The notes: generated by a model from the sequence alone, not told the origin. DNA of 64,000 nucleotides from Coriobacteriaceae bacterium (GCA_025992855.1 DAJPGB010000001.1:2232001-2296000), one strand, 5' to 3'; counted from the first letter of the stretch, positions 50,105 to 61,459 are shown. Numbers and translations are program-made.

Positions 50105-51547
50105 TTAATGCACGAGGCGGTAGAAATTCATCGATGCCGCACCCTCGGCATGCAACCCCATCGCCGAAACCGCCGGCGAATAGGTACGGCTCGTAAGTGC
50201 CGCCTCGCCGCCATTTGCAAAAATCTCGACAATCGTAGTGTCCGAAAGCACGCGCAGGTCGCGAAGCTCGCTGAGCTCGATCGACCTCTGGTCGCGCCCA
50301 TAGCCTTCGTCACCCATGTCGAGGGTAAGCATCCCGCCTGCATAGCGCACAAAGACACCCTTGCGGATTTCGAGCTCGACCATCTTGGTGCCCTCACAGG
50401 AAACCACAAGATCAAACAGGCGGCCCGGCTCCTCAACGGTTTCACCGCCTGTCGCGCGAACGCAGTCGCCGCGCATCCTCTCAATCTCGTGCGCCGGCTG
50501 CTGACAGAGCTTACCATCGCGCATGCTCAGCTCTCGCGGCACCGTCAACGCGCACTGCCAGCCGCGCGCCACCGTCGGGTTTTCCGCCGTCGCATCGGGG
50601 CAACCCGACCATCCGATCATCAAACGCCGGCCTGCAGCATCCTCAAAGGACTGCGGAGCATAGAAATCAAAACCGGCATCGACCATCGGGGGCATGCCCT
50701 GCCCGACGATTTTAAAGCTCGGCGCCTCCCAATCGGCCTCGATGGGGAACCACACGCACTGATGCGGATTGCGGTAACGCCAACCATCGGCAGGCACACC
50801 CTGCGGACAGCAAACGAGAACAAGCTCACCATCGAGCTCAAACAGATCGGGGCACTCCCACATAAAGCCAAACTTCTCGCCCAGCTCAATACGCGTCGCA
50901 TAGTTCCAGTCCTCTAGATCGCGCGAGGTATAGACAAGCACGCAGCCGCGGTCGTCTTTCGTACGAGCGCCCAGAACCATGTAGTAGATACCATCGTGCT
51001 CAAGGATCTTGGGGTCGCGCACGTGCGTACCGATATCGTCGGGGTAATCGACCGGTCCAACAGCTATGCGCTTCTCGCCCAATTCGTCGGGGTTCTCCGC
51101 AACCATATGAATCTGGTTTTGCTCACGACCCGTCAACACGTAGTCGTAATCATCGCGATCAAAATGCTTGACGTTGCCGGTATAGAAGTAGTGAATCTTG
51201 CCATCACGTACAAAGGCAGAACCAGAATACGCTCCGTTCGAATCCAAATCGGAATCGGGGAACAGCGCGGGGCCGTGATTCTCGTACGTCACAAAATCCT
51301 TTGTCGTCAGATGGTTCCAAAGCACTGGACCGCCATGCGCAGCATCGAACGGATCGTATTGGTGATAGATGTGATACGTATCACCAATCTGCACCAAACC
51401 GTTGGGGTCGTTGAGCCAGCCAAGCTCAGGCTCCACATGGAACAGGAGTCTATCGGGGTCGGACGCGATGCGAGCCGCCGTCTCATCCTGTCCGGCTCGC
51501 CACTGCTCATAGTCCGCGCGTGTCACCTTATTTTTTTGATTAAACAT
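50105..51547 (-). CDS. GH32 sucrose-6-phosphate hydrolase / beta-fructosidase
   Basis: A 480-residue GH32 enzyme. The nucleophile Asp is in GWLNDPNGLVQ (residues about 44-54), the transition-state Asp in VRDPKI and the acid/base Glu in WECPDLFEL. The C-terminal part is the usual beta-sandwich. Without a signal peptide it acts in the cytoplasm, so it would cleave sucrose 6-phosphate delivered by the PTS gene upstream. ATG 51547 is 9 bases after GAAGG; an ATG at 51553 is possible. It is the last gene of the operon. Confidence 0.92.
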   Translation of the reverse strand: MFNQKNKVTRADYEQWRAGQDETAARIASDPDRLLFHVEPELGWLNDPNGLVQIGDTYHIYHQYDPFDAAHGGPVLWNHLTTKDFVTYENHGPALFPDSDLDSNGAYSGSAFVRDGKIHYFYTGNVKHFDRDDYDYVLTGREQNQIHMVAENPDELGEKRIAVGPVDYPDDIGTHVRDPKILEHDGIYYMVLGARTKDDRGCVLVYTSRDLEDWNYATRIELGEKFGFMWECPDLFELDGELVLVCCPQGVPADGWRYRNPHQCVWFPIEADWEAPSFKIVGQGMPPMVDAGFDFYAPQSFEDAAGRRLMIGWSGCPDATAENPTVARGWQCALTVPRELSMRDGKLCQQPAHEIERMRGDCVRATGGETVEEPGRLFDLVVSCEGTKMVELEIRKGVFVRYAGGMLTLDMGDEGYGRDQRSIELSELRDLRVLSDTTIVEIFANGGEAALTSRTYSPAVSAMGLHAEGAASMNFYRLVH

Positions 51548-51648
51548 CGCCATTGGCCTTCTCGTCTATAGGGAAGGACGCTCGACTCACACGAGCCGAA
51601 CGCCCCTCCTCAAATGGACTTATCCGCACGTTACGCTGAACGGCTCAA

Positions 51649-53100
51649 CTAGAAGCTAACGTCGAAGCCAGCGCCAGCGCCCTCTTCATCGGTGGTCGGA
51701 ACGCCCTTTGCCTTGTTGTAGGCAAAGATCAAGACGATCGGCACGATAAAGGCGATGAGATTGCCAGCCACATACCACACGAGAGTCTCGGGCGTGACGA
51801 TGAGCAGGCCAAGCACGCCGGTCAGACCCTGACCGATAGCGCGCACCTCAAAGAGCTTGACGAAGGCACCGCCGCAGCCTGCACCGATGCATGCGCAGAT
51901 GAACGGAATAATCGAGTAGCGCATGTTTGCAGCAAAGATAGCGGGCTCGGAGATTCCGACCAGCGTCGGGATAAAGGACGACATGCAAATGTTGCGCTCT
52001 TTGGAATGCTTCTTGTGAATGAGGTACATGCCGATGGCGCCGCCGCCCTGGGCGATGATGGAAACCGACCAGATGGCCTGGATGTAGTTGAAGCCAGTCG
52101 TGGCAACAAGGTTTGCCTCGATACCCTGGATGAACTGATGCGTACCGGTAACGACAAGCGGCTGCAGGAACGCGGCGAAGACAAAGGCACCAAAGACGCC
52201 CATCCTGTTGTACAGGATATCGATTACGCCGGCGAGGACGTCGCCGATCAGGTTGCCGAGCGGGCCGAACACGGTGAACAGAGCGACGTTAGCAAGAATC
52301 AGGGTAACGGTCGGGACAAAGACGAACGAAACGACCTCGGGGATGTACTTCTGGGCAATCTTCTCGACCTTGGCCATAAACCAGGCGGTCAGGATTGCGG
52401 GGAACACGCCGCCCTGGAAAGCAACCATGGGAATGGAGAGCGGACCGAAGTTCCAGTACTCAGCACCCGTCGGGTCCATAACGAACGTGTTACGGTTCAT
52501 AAGACTCGGGTGAACCATGACGATACCGACGAGGATGCCCAGGATCGGGTTACCGCCAAAACGCTTGACCGCGCTATACATAACCAGGACAGGCAGGTAG
52601 TCAAAGGTGGTGGCGATAATGGCAAAGAAGCTTGCGAGGTTCTTGAGGAACTCGCTGTGATCGGCGAGGCTGCCCTCCATGCCGAAGAGGCCGTTGGCAA
52701 CGATCAGCGACTTAAGGCCGATGATGATTGCAGCGCCGACGAAGGCGGGAATGATGGGGATAAAGATGTCCGAGAATACCTTGAGGACCGAGAAGAACTT
52801 GCCCTTCTTGTCCGCCTCGGCGCCCTTGACCTCGGAAGCACTGATCTCCTTAACGCCCGTCAGAGCCATAAACTCATCGTAAACCTTGTTGACGGTACCG
52901 GTACCGAAGATGATCATGAGCTGGCCGCTGTTGTACAGCACGCCCTTGACGCCATCGATGTTCTCGAGCTCGGCCTTGTTGTATTTGCTCGTATCCTTGA
53001 GCACCAGACGCAGACGGGTCACGCAATGCGTGGCGCCCTCGATGTTCTCCAGTCCGCCGACGTTGTCGACGACTTGCTGGGACACTGCCTTGTAGTCCAT
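51649..53100 (-). CDS. PTS transporter subunit EIIBC, sucrose/beta-fructoside type
   Basis: A 483-residue EIIBC. The EIIB domain starts the protein, with the phospho-Cys in GATHCVTRLRLVLKD (residue about 26). The EIIC domain follows, with about 10 membrane segments and the conserved GISEPAIF loop. It has no EIIA domain, so it must borrow an EIIA(Glc)-like protein from elsewhere. The neighbours are two GH32 enzymes, which points to sucrose or short fructans as substrate. GGAGAGGAA precedes ATG 53100. Confidence 0.92.
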   Translation of the reverse strand: MDYKAVSQQVVDNVGGLENIEGATHCVTRLRLVLKDTSKYNKAELENIDGVKGVLYNSGQLMIIFGTGTVNKVYDEFMALTGVKEISASEVKGAEADKKGKFFSVLKVFSDIFIPIIPAFVGAAIIIGLKSLIVANGLFGMEGSLADHSEFLKNLASFFAIIATTFDYLPVLVMYSAVKRFGGNPILGILVGIVMVHPSLMNRNTFVMDPTGAEYWNFGPLSIPMVAFQGGVFPAILTAWFMAKVEKIAQKYIPEVVSFVFVPTVTLILANVALFTVFGPLGNLIGDVLAGVIDILYNRMGVFGAFVFAAFLQPLVVTGTHQFIQGIEANLVATTGFNYIQAIWSVSIIAQGGGAIGMYLIHKKHSKERNICMSSFIPTLVGISEPAIFAANMRYSIIPFICACIGAGCGGAFVKLFEVRAIGQGLTGVLGLLIVTPETLVWYVAGNLIAFIVPIVLIFAYNKAKGVPTTDEEGAGAGFDVSF

Positions 53101-53145
53101 GTTCCTCTCCATTCCTTTTCTAAATCATAAAACGGTTCGTTGCCG

Positions 53146-54528
53146 CTACAGAGACGCGATCGTTGCGTTTGCGCACTTGAGCGTACCGTCGGTGACCGTC
53201 AGCGCCACACCCTGGCCCTGCTTATTGCAGAAGCGAGCGTTAAGCGCAACATCATCGACAAAGATGGTCGCGATATCGTCGTCAACGACCAGGCGCACAT
53301 GATGAGTGCCCTCGCCCTTAAAGAACAACGGACGCTCGAGGCCCATGTTGTTGACCTGGAACCACGGGTACTGGGGAGCCGGCGTGAACTCGAGCTTGCC
53401 CTCGCGCAGGTTGGCGCGGAACTCATAGGCAAGACCGGTCTCGGCGTCCTCAGCGAACTTGACCGAGAAGCCGGCAGCGTTACCGCCGAGCTCAATGTCG
53501 GCATCGAGCAAGTAGGTGGAGCCGGCATCCGCGGCGAGCACCTGCTCGACCTTGCCCGACTCGCAGGAAAGCTCAAAGGTCTCGACTGCCTTAGCCTCGC
53601 CAAAGGCGCCAAGCATGCTGTCGGGGAGCTTGGTGCCGAGCGTTCCGTCGGCACGCTGAACGATCTCGAGGGGCATAAAGGTGCCACCCCATAGGTAAGA
53701 GCTGGGGTCGCCGCCCTCGTCACGCGTAGGAACCCAACCAAAGAGAACGCGACGCTCGCCATCGAATGCGGTGCGAGCGGCGTAGTACGCGCGGCCGTCG
53801 AAGGAGTCGTCAGCGGGGGTAATCCAAGGACCGTTGATAGACTTGGACATGCGGTAACGGGTCTTGTTGCCGTCGCTGTACTCGGAAAAGACGAGGTACC
53901 ACCAGTCGCCCATCTTAAAGAGATCAGGCATCTCAAACATGGTGTACAGGCCCGGGTTCCACCAGTCGCCCTGGAACTCCCAGTTGCTCAGATCCTTGGA
54001 GGTGAACTTGACCAGACGGCCGGTCATCAGGCGCTTGTCCTCGCCCACGCGCGTACCGAGGATGAGCATGTACTCCTGGTTCTCCTCGTCCCAAAGCACA
54101 AAGGGATCGCGCCAGTTGCGGTCGTCGTAGCCCTCCTGGGGCGGAAGCAGCGTCTCGGCGATGTTCTTCTCCCACGTGACGGCGTCGTCGCTCGTGGCGT
54201 GGAGCAGAACCTGCTTCATCAGACGTGCCTTAACCTTGTCACGGTTGCAGCCGGTGTAGAGTGCATGGTACTTCTCGCCCACCTTAAAGACGGTGCCGGC
54301 GTAGATGTATTGGTCGACTTCTTCGTCGCCGCCACGCTCGAGGCTCTCGCCAAAGTCCTTGTAGTTCACGAAGTCCTTGGTCGTAGCAAGCGCCCAACCA
54401 AAGGGCTCGCCGAAAGGTCCGGGGTTGCGCGTATCGCGCTGATGATAGAGATAGAACGTGCCATCCTCGCCGTAGGGCATGATGTCGCCCACCCAAATTC
54501 CCTCAGGCTGGTAATAGACCTTATGCAT
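53146..54528 (-). CDS. GH32-like beta-fructosidase, divergent subgroup
   Basis: A 460-residue glycoside hydrolase with the five-bladed propeller of GH32 and a C-terminal sandwich. The nucleophile region reads GIWVGDIMP (Asp about 15) in place of WMNDPNG, the transition-state Asp is in NWRDPFVLW, and the acid/base Glu is in MFEMPDLF. These changes set it apart from the second GH32 of the operon, and its substrate may be another fructoside. No signal peptide. ATG 54528 starts the operon, after GGAAGGAAG. It is first behind the LacI-controlled promoter. Confidence 0.85.
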   Translation of the reverse strand: MHKVYYQPEGIWVGDIMPYGEDGTFYLYHQRDTRNPGPFGEPFGWALATTKDFVNYKDFGESLERGGDEEVDQYIYAGTVFKVGEKYHALYTGCNRDKVKARLMKQVLLHATSDDAVTWEKNIAETLLPPQEGYDDRNWRDPFVLWDEENQEYMLILGTRVGEDKRLMTGRLVKFTSKDLSNWEFQGDWWNPGLYTMFEMPDLFKMGDWWYLVFSEYSDGNKTRYRMSKSINGPWITPADDSFDGRAYYAARTAFDGERRVLFGWVPTRDEGGDPSSYLWGGTFMPLEIVQRADGTLGTKLPDSMLGAFGEAKAVETFELSCESGKVEQVLAADAGSTYLLDADIELGGNAAGFSVKFAEDAETGLAYEFRANLREGKLEFTPAPQYPWFQVNNMGLERPLFFKGEGTHHVRLVVDDDIATIFVDDVALNARFCNKQGQGVALTVTDGTLKCANATIASL

Positions 54529-54570
54529 CAGAGGCTTCCTTCCCACACGATGCCGACTCGAAACAATTGA

Positions 54571-54660
54571 AAGATATGTCAATCGTTTTCATGTGTCAAA
54601 CGTTTTCATACTGTTGCAGCTTTTTGCAGGTCAATTCGTCGGCAAACGGTTGACATACGC
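54571..54660 (-). promoter_or_regulatory. promoter and LacI-type operators of the GH32-PTS operon
   Basis: On the minus strand TTGACA (54594-54599) and TATCTT (54571-54576) are separated by 17 bases. The spacer contains AAAACGATTGACA, the -35 is in AAAACGTTTGACA, and a third copy (CAAACGGTTGACA, 54640s) lies upstream. These repeats match a LacI-family half-site built on AAACGnTT. A related GTAAACGTATGACA lies upstream of the lacI-type gene near 55742-55756, which suggests autoregulation. Confidence 0.7.
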
Positions 54661-54711
54661 CGGTGAACGGTTTTGGGTGGCGTTTACGGGAAACTTCTGT
54701 TATGGAATTGC

Positions 54712-55722
54712 TTACGCGGTTTTGCCCTCGATGAGCTCAACGGGGAGCTGAATATTCGACTCGGGCGCCTCTCCATTAACGAGAGCAATGATGGATTGAG
54801 CCGCAAGCTCACCGATGCGATCGACGTCCTGGCGCACGGTCGTCAGGTCGGGCATAAACGTCATAGTGCGACGAGCACCGTCTGCACCCACGACCTTGAT
54901 ATCATCCGGAGCGCTCAGGCCACGCTGTTTCATAACGTTGAGGCAAATGGCCGCCATCGTGTCGTCGCCGGCAAAGATGCCATCGATATCGGGGTTTTCG
55001 TCGAGGATCTGCGCGACGGCCTTACCCTTCTCGTCATCGGACTTAACGAACTCAACCTCGCGAACAAGCGCGGGCAGGCCAGCCTCGGCAACGACATCGC
55101 GATAGGCCTCGGAGCGCTTATTTGCGGGCATCCTCATGCGGCTATTGTTACGAAGACACAAAATGCGGGAGCAGCCATCATCAATCAAACGACGCGTGGC
55201 AAGCTCGCCAATGCCATAGCTGTCGCTCGCAACCTGCACAGAGCCCTCGCCCAGGTCACAGTCGATACCGACCAAGCTCAGACCCATCTCGGCATATGCC
55301 TCGGCACCAATGTTGAGCGAGTTGACGATGACGCCATCGACCATATTGCGACGCAGCATATCGATATAGGAACGCTCAAGATCAGGTCGATTGGCGCTGT
55401 TGCACAGCAACATCTTAAAGCCGTTTTCCGCCAACGTGCGCTCGACCGCCTGCACAACCTGAGCATGGAACGGGCTGCTCACAAAGGGAACAATCATGCC
55501 GATAAGGTTCAGGCGGCCATTGAGCATGGCACGGGCGATATCGTTGGGCGTGTAATTGATGCGCTCCATCGCCGCATGGACTTTATCGCGGGTTTCCTGG
55601 CTAATGTAGCCGCGATTATTAAGCACGCGAGATACCGTAGTAGGCGAAACCCCCGCCACCGCTGCAACTTCCTTGATGCCAGGCTTAGCCGTATCCTTAG
55701 AACGAGCACTCTCGCGAGCCAT
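54712..55722 (-). CDS. LacI family transcriptional regulator of fructoside utilisation
   Basis: A 336-residue LacI protein. The DNA-binding helix is IKEVAAVAGVSPTTVSRVLN (residues about 16-35), with the hinge helix following, and a periplasmic-binding-like sensor domain from about residue 65. The effector is probably sucrose, its phosphate or fructose, by context. ATG 55722 has GGGAGGG 5 bases before it. The regulated GH32/PTS operon begins 183 bases downstream, and AAACGnTT operators overlap its promoter. Confidence 0.9.
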   Translation of the reverse strand: MARESARSKDTAKPGIKEVAAVAGVSPTTVSRVLNNRGYISQETRDKVHAAMERINYTPNDIARAMLNGRLNLIGMIVPFVSSPFHAQVVQAVERTLAENGFKMLLCNSANRPDLERSYIDMLRRNMVDGVIVNSLNIGAEAYAEMGLSLVGIDCDLGEGSVQVASDSYGIGELATRRLIDDGCSRILCLRNNSRMRMPANKRSEAYRDVVAEAGLPALVREVEFVKSDDEKGKAVAQILDENPDIDGIFAGDDTMAAICLNVMKQRGLSAPDDIKVVGADGARRTMTFMPDLTTVRQDVDRIGELAAQSIIALVNGEAPESNIQLPVELIEGKTA

Positions 55723-55846
55723 AGCACCCTCCCCCATCAACATGTCATACGTTTACATACGAACAAAGCATACCCCAACAACAGCGGGAAGACGGTAACA
55801 GCACAAGTAAGTAAACGACTCATCCAAATAATTAGGAGAGTTCCGC

Positions 55847-56028
55847 CTAAAGGGTGACTCCAAAGGACCCCACATGGCCGGTTTTGGGTTATTTTCCAAA
55901 ACATCCCGCAGGACGCGAGAAGCCCCCGCCGCACGTAGTGCGCAGCGGGGGCTTCTCGCATGTCCGAGGACGTTTTGGAAAGTAACCCAAAGCGGCCCGG
56001 CGATCCTGCGGGAGTTAAACCCCTTTAG
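55847..56028. repeat. nested palindrome that begins at the stop codon of the glycyl-radical gene (GTCCTCGGACATG loop family)
   Basis: A 182-bp foldback read on the minus strand. The outer arms contain CTAAAGGGG (with the TAA stop of the small glycyl-radical gene) and CCCTTTAG at the other end. Middle arms pair TTTGGGTTACTTTCCAAAAC with GTTTTGGAAAATAACCCAAA. Inner arms are GCGAGAAGCCCCCGC/GCGGGGGCTTCTCGC with apex GCACTACGTGC. The loop is GTCCTCGGACATG opposite GTCCTGCGGGA, almost the same as at 41724. Confidence 0.88.
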
Positions 56029-56276
56029 AACTTGTCGTGGAAGGTACGCGAAATGACCTCGTCCTGCTGCTCCTTGGTGAGAGTGTGGAAGTTCACGGCA
56101 TAGCCGGAAACGCGAATGGTCAGCTGCGGGTACTTCTCGGGGTGAGCCTGAGCATCGAGCAGCGTCTCACGGTTGAAGACGTTGATGTTCAGGTGATGGC
56201 CACCCTTCTCGGCGTAAGCGTCGAGCATGTGGACCAGGTTATCGGCCTGAGTCTCGGAAACTTCAGAAACCTTCAT
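56025..56276 (-). CDS. grcA: separate glycyl-radical subunit of pyruvate formate-lyase (GrcA-like)
   Basis: An 83-residue protein that matches the last 70 residues of E. coli PflB: HHLNINVFNRETLLDA, then the radical site RVSGYAVNF (Gly about 58). The large PFL gene just upstream ends before this domain, so this protein supplies the missing part in trans. In E. coli, GrcA (YfiD) only replaces damaged ends of a complete PflB; here it seems to be the sole source in this locus. AAGGAG is 8 bases before ATG 56276. The two genes are separated by 85 bases with two hairpins. Confidence 0.9.
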   Translation of the reverse strand: MKVSEVSETQADNLVHMLDAYAEKGGHHLNINVFNRETLLDAQAHPEKYPQLTIRVSGYAVNFHTLTKEQQDEVISRTFHDKF

Positions 56277-56280
56277 AATG

Positions 56281-56361
56281 TGTCTCCTTCGATCGATAGG
56301 CGCCGGCCGAAACCGGCGCGCTAATCAGTAATCGTTATTGTTAGTATAGCACTAACAATAG
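56281..56361 (-). promoter_or_regulatory. two hairpins between the two pyruvate formate-lyase genes
   Basis: TATTGTTAGT pairs with ACTAACAATA (56336-56360), starting one base after the large-subunit stop, and GCGCCGG pairs with CCGGCGC (56300-56319). The small-gene ribosome site comes next. They may be sites of mRNA processing or partial termination that set the ratio of the two proteins. Confidence 0.7.
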
Positions 56362-58413
<2,052 letters not shown>

Positions 58414-58807
58414 TGTGTAACCACGCTCCTAGTTACGTGTAATGCGGCGCTCTCTCACACCGCTGCTTATTGAATTCTTGAATGTTCGGCTTGCACTACC
58501 GGCTTCTTCCGTTCTTCACCACACGTTGGTGTAGGGAAAACGTTTATCCACCTTGGAACTACAACCCAAAACCCAAGATTTCACCCGTTTGAGAAGGATA
58601 ACATAGCGACCCTCTCCATCTGGGCTGTTATATGTTTCTTTTTTTATATCATAAGGACGTTTTTTACAAACCCGCAGGAAATGCGAGTGCAAACAACTAC
58701 CGTTCACCGATTTGTATGGTATTTTTCCTTGCCTTTGTACGACGTTCGCTCTAGCTGTTATGCCAGCTTTAGCAGGGTAAAGTGTCCCAGAGACCCTACA
58801 GAAACTG
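58414..58807. other. upstream region of the pfl genes, no gene seen
   Basis: The 394 bases before the large-subunit gene contain no supported open frame. The stretch 58620-58670 is AT-rich (runs of T and A around ATATGTTTC), a likely promoter area for the pfl transcript. No Fnr- or Rex-type palindrome was recognised with confidence. Confidence 0.4.
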
Positions 58808-58841
58808 CAGGGCAGCCACGGAATCCCCCGTGGCCGCCCTG
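58808..58841 (-). terminator. GC-rich hairpin downstream of the ketodeoxygluconate permease gene
   Basis: CAGGGCAGCCACGG pairs with CCGTGGCCGCCCTG around AATCCC, with one mismatch, 39 bases after the permease stop. The following T content on the minus strand is modest (TTTCTG), so termination strength is uncertain. Confidence 0.7.
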
Positions 58842-58879
58842 TGGCATGGCTAGTTTTTAGCTTTGATTGCCGCTTGGCA

Positions 58880-59899
58880 TTAGGCGGCTGCGGCGGCCTT
58901 GTCGGCCGTTGCCTTGCTATCGCCGTTGCCCTGGCCCTCAAAATGCTTGTAGCACCAGCTGGTGACCAGCGGGGTCAAAATAGCCGTAACGATTGCGCAG
59001 GCAGCAACCTGTGCCGTAGCCGTCGCGAGCACCGCACCGCCGTACATGGCCCCGTTGACGCTTGCCATGGCAGCAGGCGTGGCCACATTGGCTCCGGCGC
59101 AGCTCGAAATGGCCGCACCTGCGACACCCGTACCACCCGTGAGCTTATCGACCGCGATGACGGGAATTGCAAAGATCACCGAGCAGATCACGCCGAGCAG
59201 GATGCCGGGAAGACCGCCGTTGATAAGCTGGCCAAAAGTCATGGTCGAGCCCATGGCAAAGAAGACGAGCACGATGATGGCGGAAAGTGCCGGTGCCATC
59301 ATCTTCTTAAAGCTGGGGAACAGGTTACCCAGAATAATGCCGACGACGATCGGCAGAATGGCGCCCACGAGCGACCAGCCGATCGGGGCCTGGCCGGCAG
59401 CGCCGAGCACGATCATCGTGACCGGAGGGCCGACAACCAGCGTGGTGATGGCGACAGCGCCACGCTCAGCCTCGTTGCCCATGGTACCCATCAGCCCAGC
59501 GTACATAGCGTTGTTGGCGCCGGTGCAAGCCGCCAGCATCACCATGGCAGAGATGCCAAACAGGTTGTCGTTGAACACATAAAGGATGAGCAGCGACATG
59601 GCAACGACCACGATCTGCTTGACGGCGATGATGATGGCGCCGCGGGCAGCGGCGGCAGGAGCGCTCTTAAACGAAATCGTCGTACCGACGATGAGCAAAA
59701 AAGCGCCCACGAGCGGGCCAGCGCCCTGCTGGGTCATGCCAAGCGTAAAGCTGCCGAGCGTTTTGAACAGGTCGGGGAATAGCGTGTTGAGCAGACAGCC
59801 CAACAGAAGCGGCACCAAGATATTGGCGCCCGGGATGGAGGACATCTTAAAGAACGGCTCCTTTGCCGCCGGCGCCTCCACCGCAGTCGATTCACTCAT
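58880..59899 (-). CDS. 2-keto-3-deoxygluconate permease (KdgT family)
   Basis: A 339-residue transporter with about 10 membrane segments and conserved KdgT landmarks: IPGANILVPLLLGCLLNTLF, GAFLLIVGTTISFK, CTGANNAMYAGLMG and CAGANVATPAAMASVN. The family imports 2-keto-3-deoxygluconate, a pectin breakdown product, by proton symport. It is transcribed after an SDR gene that could be the matching KduD-type dehydrogenase. AAAGGAG is before ATG 59899. The C-terminus is a short Ala/Lys-rich tail. No KdgK or KdgA gene is within the window. Confidence 0.85.
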   Translation of the reverse strand: MSESTAVEAPAAKEPFFKMSSIPGANILVPLLLGCLLNTLFPDLFKTLGSFTLGMTQQGAGPLVGAFLLIVGTTISFKSAPAAAARGAIIIAVKQIVVVAMSLLILYVFNDNLFGISAMVMLAACTGANNAMYAGLMGTMGNEAERGAVAITTLVVGPPVTMIVLGAAGQAPIGWSLVGAILPIVVGIILGNLFPSFKKMMAPALSAIIVLVFFAMGSTMTFGQLINGGLPGILLGVICSVIFAIPVIAVDKLTGGTGVAGAAISSCAGANVATPAAMASVNGAMYGGAVLATATAQVAACAIVTAILTPLVTSWCYKHFEGQGNGDSKATADKAAAAA

Positions 59900-59956
59900 A
59901 TATATCTCCTTTGGATGCATGCGAATCGTAGCCGCATGCGCCTATATCAGAAAGAA

Positions 59957-59988
59957 GGCGACGGTCCCGAGTCGCAGGAGCCGTCGCC
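59957..59988 (-). repeat. hairpin between SDR and permease genes
   Basis: GGCGACGG pairs with CCGTCGCC around a 16-base loop that can pair partly (CCGA/GTCG). It lies 19 bases after the SDR stop and may tune expression of the permease. Confidence 0.6.
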
Positions 59989-60007
59989 GAATAATCGTCG
60001 CGGAGTA

Positions 60008-60757
60008 TTACCCGTCCAGAACGATGCCACCGTCGCAGTCACCGATCTCGCCGTTCACGAAGCTGGCGAGGTCGGAAGCGAAGAACAGCACCATCTGCGC
60101 AGGCTCGCTGGCCTGGGCGGCGCGGCCCAGAGGAATACCGTTGATGATGCGCTGAGAGTTCTCGTCAGAGAGGATCGAGGTCATATCGGTAAGCGTGAGC
60201 GACGGGCATACAGCGTTGCAGCGAACGCCAAACTTGCCGCCTTCCTTGGCGACTGCCTTGGTTAGACCGTTAACACCGGCCTTGGAGCTCGCGTAAGCCG
60301 CGGTGCCGAGCAGGCCGCCGCCGATCTTGCCAGCAACAGAGCTCACGTTGACGATAGTGCCGGCATGGGCTGCCTTAAAGTGCGGGTACACGGCGTTCAT
60401 CATGGTAAAGGTGCCGTTGAGGTTGATGTCGATGGTACGGCGCCACTCGGTGTCATCGATCTCGTCGAACTTCTTGGTGCTGATGACGCCAGCGCAGTTA
60501 ATCAGGATGTTGGTCTGCGGCAGATCGGTGAAAATCTGCTCGACGGTCTCGCGCGCCTTGGGTGCATCGGCGACATCGAGCTGATAGAACTTGTTGCCCT
60601 CGCCAAGCTCGGCCACAGCGGCCTCGCCCTTAGCAGCGTTCCTTGCGATGAGCGCGACGTGTCCGCCGCCCGCAACGATACCCTTGGCAATCTCGAGGCC
60701 AATGCCCTGAGTGCCACCGGTAACGATCGCGGTCTTGCCCGTGAAGTCAAATGCCAT
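60008..60757 (-). CDS. short-chain dehydrogenase/reductase (KduD-like)
   Basis: A 249-residue SDR with cofactor motif TGGTQGIG (residues about 12-19), NCAG, catalytic Ser in NVSSVAG and Tyr-Lys in AAYASSKAG. The C-terminal FVNGEIGDCDGGIVLDG is common to SDRs. The permease next to it transports 2-keto-3-deoxygluconate, which suggests a role as 2-dehydro-3-deoxygluconate 5-dehydrogenase (KduD) or a related uronate enzyme; this is inferred from context. ATG 60757 follows GGGGGATGG. It is divergent from the MarR gene across 252 bases. Confidence 0.85.
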   Translation of the reverse strand: MAFDFTGKTAIVTGGTQGIGLEIAKGIVAGGGHVALIARNAAKGEAAVAELGEGNKFYQLDVADAPKARETVEQIFTDLPQTNILINCAGVISTKKFDEIDDTEWRRTIDINLNGTFTMMNAVYPHFKAAHAGTIVNVSSVAGKIGGGLLGTAAYASSKAGVNGLTKAVAKEGGKFGVRCNAVCPSLTLTDMTSILSDENSQRIINGIPLGRAAQASEPAQMVLFFASDLASFVNGEIGDCDGGIVLDG

Positions 60758-61009
60758 GACTCCATCCCCCTTTATGTAAGGTGTCTCCTTGCGGGAAGTT
60801 GGAGCATCGCACGTGGCGATTATATGAGTCCCAGTCGTCATGGTGGTGACAACCCCTCGCCTAACCGCGTGCATGATAGTTCTTTAAAACGCTTCAGCAA
60901 TTGAATGATTTTAAGTCTTTATGCGCTCTTTATATTGCCCACTGTATGAGGCCCGCGTATGGGGGTATCATCTTTCACCGAAAATAGTTTCTAGTGTTAG
61001 GGGTTTTCG

Positions 61010-61459
61010 GTGGAAGATACCGATTTCCATGAGCTTGGGAGTCAGCTCCTTACCGAGTTTGGCGGCATTCACCAGCGCGTTTCGCGCTTTGTGGACAAAG
61101 CTCTCAGCGGCGAGATGGCTGTCATGCGCGCCCTTATGCTCGCTGGCGGTTCGCTCACGCCGAGCGAACTCGCTGATCGCGCCTGGGTCTCGAACGCCCG
61201 CATTGCCAATATCCTACGCGCTCTCGAAGCCAAGGGCTGGGTTGAGCGTGAGCACTCAAAGACCGACCGTCGTCGCGTACACGTCATAGTGACCGACAAG
61301 GGATTCCAGGATCTCGAAATCAAACGCCGGGAATTCGAGGACCGCACCGCGGCTTTCCTCGAACAGCTCGGCGAAACAGATACCCAAGAGATGGTGCGTC
61401 TTCTAAGGCGTGCCAACGAAATTATCGACCACAATCAAGAAAGGAGAGATGCCGAGTGA
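61010..61459 (+). CDS. MarR family transcriptional regulator
   Basis: A 149-residue winged-helix protein. The recognition part (LTPSELADRAWVSNARIANI, then LEAKGWVEREHSKTDRRRV) is typical of MarR, with the wing DRRRVHV. The start is GTG 61010, preceded by AGGGG, since no ATG gives a complete N-terminus. Its stop overlaps the GTG of the ABC exporter gene, so the regulator and exporter are translated together; MarR proteins at such loci usually repress the exporter until a ligand binds. Confidence 0.88.
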   Translation: MEDTDFHELGSQLLTEFGGIHQRVSRFVDKALSGEMAVMRALMLAGGSLTPSELADRAWVSNARIANILRALEAKGWVEREHSKTDRRRVHVIVTDKGFQDLEIKRREFEDRTAAFLEQLGETDTQEMVRLLRRANEIIDHNQERRDAE

